The notes below the pieces were generated by a model. That model was not told the origin of the DNA. It did not search any database and worked only from the letters and a program-made list of their open reading frames with translations. 64,000 nt of DNA from Azospirillum sp. TSH64 (GTDB lineage: Bacteria; Pseudomonadota; Alphaproteobacteria; Azospirillales; Azospirillaceae). Shown in pieces: positions 60,944-64,000 of this stretch. Position 1 is the stretch's first letter; every line of letters starts with the position of its first letter. Location of the stretch: contig NZ_LGQW01000015.1 of NCBI RefSeq assembly GCF_003116035.1, forward strand, positions 5,180,353 through 5,244,352. Reading direction: 5' to 3'. The position numbers were made by a program, and so were the translations under genes.

Positions 60944-61378
60944 ATGACGCCGGATCAGGCCGAAAGCATCTATCGCCAGGGCCTGATCGCCGCGCAGGCC
61001 GGCCGCTGGGCCGAGGCGCAGGAACTGATCGCCCAAGCCATCACCGCACGCCCCGGCGTCGCCGTCTGGTGGGCCACCTATGGGCTGGTGCTGGAAAGCC
61101 AGGGCGATCTGCCGGGTGCGGTGCAGGCCTTCGCCGGGGCGCTGAACCTCGACGGCGATCTCGCCATGGCAATGGACGGCCTGCTGGCGGCGGCAGAGAC
61201 GCTGGCCGCTGCTGGCCACGCCGATCTGGCGGAGGGCTGTTACTGTCGCGCGCTGGCGCTGACCCCCGGCACGCCGGCCGCTCTCGTCAAGTCAAGCGCC
61301 CTGCTGCTGGTGCAGGGGGTCGACCCGTCCAAGCTGCTGCGCCGTGCCGCTCTGCTTCAGCCCGAACGCCAGGCCTGA
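60944..61378 (+). CDS. Small TPR-repeat protein
   Basis: A 144-residue cytoplasmic protein made of about three tetratricopeptide helices pairs: AESIYRQGLIAAQAGRWAEAQELIAQAITARPG, GLVLESQGDLPGAVQAFAGALNLDGD and HADLAEGCYCRALALTPGTPAALVKSSALLL. Such small TPR units act as protein-interaction scaffolds; the partner is unknown. It is probably co-transcribed with thyX (17-base gap) and converges on ruvX. Confidence 0.85.
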   Translation: MTPDQAESIYRQGLIAAQAGRWAEAQELIAQAITARPGVAVWWATYGLVLESQGDLPGAVQAFAGALNLDGDLAMAMDGLLAAAETLAAAGHADLAEGCYCRALALTPGTPAALVKSSALLLVQGVDPSKLLRRAALLQPERQA

Positions 61379-61401
61379 CCGAACCGCCGCCGGGGCCGCG
61401 G

Positions 61402-61944
61402 TCAGTCGCGGGCGTCGTGGTCTTCGTCGTCCCGCTCGTCTTCGTCCGCTTCGGCGGCGAGGCGGCGCTGGTTGGCCAGCATGTCGAGCGCGCCCTGGAG
61501 GATGTAGGCGGCGGCCATCTTGTCGACCACCTCGTCGCGGCGCTTCCGTGTCATGTCGGCCTCACCGATCATGAAGCGCTCGACGGCGGAGGTCGACAGC
61601 CGCTCGTCCCAGAAGGCGATCTCCGCCTCCCAGCCCAACAGGTCGGAGCGCTCCAGCAGATTGTTGGCGAAGGCGCGCACCGACTCGGCACGCGGCCCCT
61701 CCGTCCCGTCCATGTTCAGCGGCAATCCGACCACCAGCCCGCCGATGCTGTAGTCGCGGATGGTCTTGCCCAGCTCGCGTGCGTCCTGGGTGAATTTGGT
61801 GCGCTTCAGCGTGCCGATCGGGGATGCGACGATCAGTCCAGGGTCGGCCACCGCCAGCCCGACGGTCTTGGTGCCGACGTCAAGGCCGAGCAATCGTTGG
61901 TTTTTGCCCAGCCGGGCTGCGAGTTCGGAGAGGGTGTGGATCAT
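61402..61944 (-). CDS. ruvX: RuvX/YqgF-family putative Holliday junction resolvase or pre-16S nuclease
   Basis: A 180-residue RNase H-fold nuclease. Motifs: LLGLDVGTKTVGLAVADP, GLVVGLPLNMDGTEG, AEIAFWDERLSTSAVER and the DEVVDKMAAAYILQGALD end, with acidic catalytic residues intact. In E. coli YqgF processes the 5' end of 16S rRNA; a resolvase role has also been proposed. The last ~20 residues are acidic (ADEDERDDEDHD). ATG 61944 is chosen; upstream frames are not conserved. Confidence 0.93.
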   Translation of the reverse strand: MIHTLSELAARLGKNQRLLGLDVGTKTVGLAVADPGLIVASPIGTLKRTKFTQDARELGKTIRDYSIGGLVVGLPLNMDGTEGPRAESVRAFANNLLERSDLLGWEAEIAFWDERLSTSAVERFMIGEADMTRKRRDEVVDKMAAAYILQGALDMLANQRRLAAEADEDERDDEDHDARD

Positions 61945-61985
61945 CGCCCGACCATAGGGCCGCAGCCTTGTCACCGCAAGATTGC

Positions 61986-62022
61986 TTGAGTTGATCTCAA
62001 AGATACTTACTCTTCTAAGTAT
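61986..62022 (+). promoter_or_regulatory. Two adjacent dyads at a GNAT gene start
   Basis: TTGAGTTGATCTCAA (61986-62000; arms TTGAG/CTCAA) is followed by ATACTTA-ctcttc-TAAGTAT (62003-62022, 7-bp perfect inverted repeat), the latter overlapping the start codon ATG 62021. No ribosome site is visible. They look like operator sites; the regulator is unknown. Confidence 0.45.
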
Positions 62023-62563
62023 GAGCAGCGCCTTCCCCCAAGCCCTCCTGTCGCACCGGCCGCTTGCCGACGCCGACATCCCGACGATCTGCGGCTTTCC
62101 CCGCACGGCCGAAGAGCTGTATTTCCTGTTCCCGCGGGCGGTGTGGCCGCTGACCCCGGATCAGGTCCGGGCGACGCTGGGCATGCGCCGCGACCCCACC
62201 GTCATCACCCTGGCGGAGAACGGACGGGAGCGTGTGGTCGGCTATGCCAATTATGCCACCTTCGAGGATGGCCGCACCGCCAGCATCGGCAATCTCAGCG
62301 TCGATCCGGCCCTGCGCCGGCGCGGCATCGCCGAATATCTGGTGCGCACCATGATCGACCGTGCCTTCGACCATCACCACCTGCCCGAACTGACGCTCTA
62401 CTGCTTCAACACCAACACTCCGGCTCTGCTGCTCTATGCCAAGCTGGGCATGGCGCCCGTCGCGCTGGAAACGCGGGTGACCCCCTGGGGCCAGCCGATC
62501 GCGCTGTTCAAACTGCGCATGGATCACGCCACCTGGCGTTCGGTCGTTCCCATTGCCGCCTGA
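62021..62563 (+). CDS. GNAT-family N-acetyltransferase
   Basis: A 180-residue acyltransferase. Acetyl-CoA motif A is IGNLSVDPALRRRGIAEYLVRTM; motif B is LTLYCFNTNTPALLLYAKLGM. Start is ATG 62021: the frame is open to 61982, but that gives a non-conserved hydrophobic start. There is no recognisable Shine-Dalgarno, and a strong inverted repeat spans the start, so translation may be leaderless or regulated. Divergent from ruvX. Substrate unknown. Confidence 0.85.
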   Translation: MSSAFPQALLSHRPLADADIPTICGFPRTAEELYFLFPRAVWPLTPDQVRATLGMRRDPTVITLAENGRERVVGYANYATFEDGRTASIGNLSVDPALRRRGIAEYLVRTMIDRAFDHHHLPELTLYCFNTNTPALLLYAKLGMAPVALETRVTPWGQPIALFKLRMDHATWRSVVPIAA

Positions 62564-62689
62564 CCTTCCGAATATTTAATGATAGGGCCGCTGGCGGGGC
62601 GGGACATGAGGCGTATAGTCGGTCGCCTGTGGACGCGGCTGCCTCGTGCGCGGCTGCTGCGTGGCCCGAACCATCGACGGAGCGGACGG

Positions 62690-63007
62690 ATGAGCAAATT
62701 GGGCGCGGATGCGAGCCGGCGTGCGGTGCTGGCCGGACTTGTCGCCGGCGGTGCCGGGCTGTTTGCCGCCGGTGGGGCCAAGGCGATCACCGCGCAGTCC
62801 AGTTCCGATTATGGCGCGATGCTGGATGCCGCCTGCGGCGCCAGCACCGACCACAAGCGCCAGATCGCCGCGGTGGAGAAGACACTTGGCGTCCTTCTCC
62901 CCGACGCGCGGGTGGTGGAGGCGTTGCAGCGCACCCAATGCCCGTCCTGCGGATGCCCGCTGGCGCTGGCTGCCGGGCTTGCGAAAGGCGATGCCGGCGC
63001 CTTCTGA
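62690..63007 (+). CDS. Small Tat-exported protein with a CPxCGC motif, function unknown
   Basis: A 105-residue protein with a twin-arginine signal (SRRAVLAGLVAGGAGLFAAG, Tat-like RR at 10-11, cut after GAKA). The mature 70 residues are helical, DAACGASTDHKRQIAAVEKTLGVLLPDARVVEALQRTQ, and end with CPSCGCPLALAA, a Cys cluster that could bind zinc or iron, or form a thiol site. Tat export fits a folded metal protein. I do not recognise a family. ATG 62690 lies in a GGA-rich context (AGCGGACGG). Confidence 0.75.
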   Translation: MSKLGADASRRAVLAGLVAGGAGLFAAGGAKAITAQSSSDYGAMLDAACGASTDHKRQIAAVEKTLGVLLPDARVVEALQRTQCPSCGCPLALAAGLAKGDAGAF

Positions 63008-63095
63008 GCGGCGGAATGGCCGCAATCGTTGCGGATGAAGCCGGCGGGTGCTAGCTTCGCGGCCGATTTCCAATGTTTTGGAAGAGAGTAGAGGC

Positions 63096-63383
63096 ATGTC
63101 GCTCGACAAGGCCACGGTGGCCAAGATCGCGCATCTGGCCCGCATCAAGGTGCCGGACGAGGAACTGGAATCCCTGGCTGGGGAACTGAGCCAGATTCTG
63201 ACCTTCGTGGAACAGCTCAACGAGGTCGACACGAAGGACGTGCCGCCGATGACCAGCGTCGCTGCGCAAAAGCTGCGCCGCCGCAAGGACGAGGTCACCG
63301 ACGGCGGCTATGCCGCGCAGGTCCTGTCGAACGGTCCGGAAACGGCCGAAGGCTTCTTTGTCGTGCCCAAGGTGGTCGAGTGA
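63096..63383 (+). CDS. gatC: Aspartyl/glutamyl-tRNA amidotransferase subunit C
   Basis: A 95-residue subunit of the GatCAB complex that makes Gln-tRNA and Asn-tRNA by transamidation. Family features: LDKATVAKIAHLARIKVPDEELESLAGELSQILTFVEQLNEVDT and the C-terminal RRRKDEVTDGGYAAQVLSNGPETAEGFFVVPKVVE. Its TGA overlaps the gatA ATG (ATGA), so the two are coupled. GAGAGTAGAGGC precedes the ATG. Confidence 0.96.
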   Translation: MSLDKATVAKIAHLARIKVPDEELESLAGELSQILTFVEQLNEVDTKDVPPMTSVAAQKLRRRKDEVTDGGYAAQVLSNGPETAEGFFVVPKVVE

Positions 63384-64000
63384 TGACGGCGCTCACGCAT
63401 CTGACGATGGCCGGGGCCCTGGATGGCCTCGCCAAGAAGGAGTTCACCGCGGTCGAGCTGACCGAGGCGCATGTGCGCGCGGTCGAGGCCGTGCGCCCCT
63501 TCAACATCTTCATCACCGAGACGCCCGATGCCGCCCTGTCGATGGCCAAGGCCAGCGACGAGCGCCGGGCGCAGGGCACCGCCGGTCCGATGGACGGCCT
63601 GCCCATTGCGGTGAAGGACCTGTTCTGCACCAAGGGTGTGGCCACCACCGCCGGCAGCCACATCCTGGACGGCTTCAAGCCGGAGTATGAGTCCACGGTG
63701 ACCTCCCAGCTGTGGCGCGACGGCGCCGTCATGCTGGGCAAGGTGAACCTGGACGAGTTCGCCATGGGCTCCGCCACCATCACCGCCCATCAGGGCGAGA
63801 CGGTCAGCCCGTGGAGCCCCGGCGCGCCGGGTGCCTGGGAGAGGAAGATCGTCGCCGGCGGGTCGTCGGGCGGCTCCGCCGCGGTGATCGCCGCGCGTGC
63901 CGCACTGGGCGCCACCGGCACCGACACCGGCGGCTCGATCCGCCAGCCGGCCGGCTACACCGGCACCGTCGGCATCAAGCCGACATACGGCCGCTGCTCG
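63383..64000 (+). CDS. gatA: Aspartyl/glutamyl-tRNA amidotransferase subunit A (5' part)
   Basis: The first 206 codons of gatA; the gene continues past the window. This is the amidase subunit that provides ammonia from glutamine. The amidase signature GGSSGGSAAV and the GTDTGGSIRQPAGY stretch are present, along with the catalytic Lys in PIAVKDLF. Start ATG 63383 overlaps the gatC stop by four bases (ATGA). Confidence 0.96.
   Translation, partial: MTALTHLTMAGALDGLAKKEFTAVELTEAHVRAVEAVRPFNIFITETPDAALSMAKASDERRAQGTAGPMDGLPIAVKDLFCTKGVATTAGSHILDGFKPEYESTVTSQLWRDGAVMLGKVNLDEFAMGSATITAHQGETVSPWSPGAPGAWERKIVAGGSSGGSAAVIAARAALGATGTDTGGSIRQPAGYTGTVGIKPTYGRCS

Overview
The window looks like chromosomal DNA of a GC-rich alphaproteobacterium, most likely an Azospirillum-type member of the Rhodospirillales. 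This rests on gene content rather than any database search: an NDUFS4-type complex I subunit and COQ9 (both shared with mitochondria), a PetP/PetR-like regulator pair, a circularly permuted two-piece tmRNA gene, an alphaproteobacterial SspB, membrane-bound ferritin MbfA, DUF2125 and ThyX. Coding density is high, with many stop/start overlaps. I see no insertion sequence, prophage, CRISPR array or replication origin.

Layout. 1-1.4 kb: tail of a chemoreceptor, tRNA-Arg(TCT), an NDUFS4-like gene, tRNA-Pro(TGG) and a truncated glycosyltransferase-like frame. 1.4-5 kb: a MacA-MacB-type export operon. 5.1-12.5 kb, minus strand: tpiA, secG, pyrG, a GDSL autotransporter esterase, a dienelactone hydrolase, kdsA and a DUF192 protein. 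12.8-18 kb: mbfA, a MarR regulator, a small unknown gene, an OmpR-type regulator with its histidine kinase, and a LuxR-type response regulator. 18.4-25.9 kb: UvrD/PcrA helicase, an unknown helical protein, prmA, a TerB-like protein and aminopeptidase P. 26.1-31.2 kb: cheY, two different cheZ-like genes, bamD and recN. 31.3-38.4 kb: LysR regulator, Nudix hydrolase, a bacteriophytochrome kinase, TrmH-family methyltransferase, GNAT and mltA. 38.8-43.6 kb: rsmB, pepA, holC and a receiver-histidine kinase. 43.6-50.1 kb: class II amidotransferase, DUF2125, ChaC-like cyclotransferase, M1 peptidase, and a COG0523 metal GTPase coupled to a Zur-type repressor. 50.4-55.7 kb: photolyase, PdeM nuclease, a [2Fe-2S] ferredoxin and the ligase-associated DEXH helicase. 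55.7-64 kb: panB, rpsU, def, COQ9, tfoX-like, sspB, ssrA, thyX, a TPR protein, ruvX, GNAT, a small Tat substrate, gatC and the start of gatA.

Working links. CheY and the two CheZ-like proteins form a signal-termination unit; both CheZ proteins end in FliM-like peptides, and one carries five such peptides on Pro/Ala-rich linkers, the most unusual feature here. The tmRNA gene and sspB (adaptor for tmRNA-tagged proteins) are direct neighbours. A near-perfect dyad touches the zur start codon and suggests autoregulation of the zur-COG0523 pair. PdeM, the DEXH helicase, photolyase, RecN, UvrD and RuvX give the window a notable DNA-repair content.
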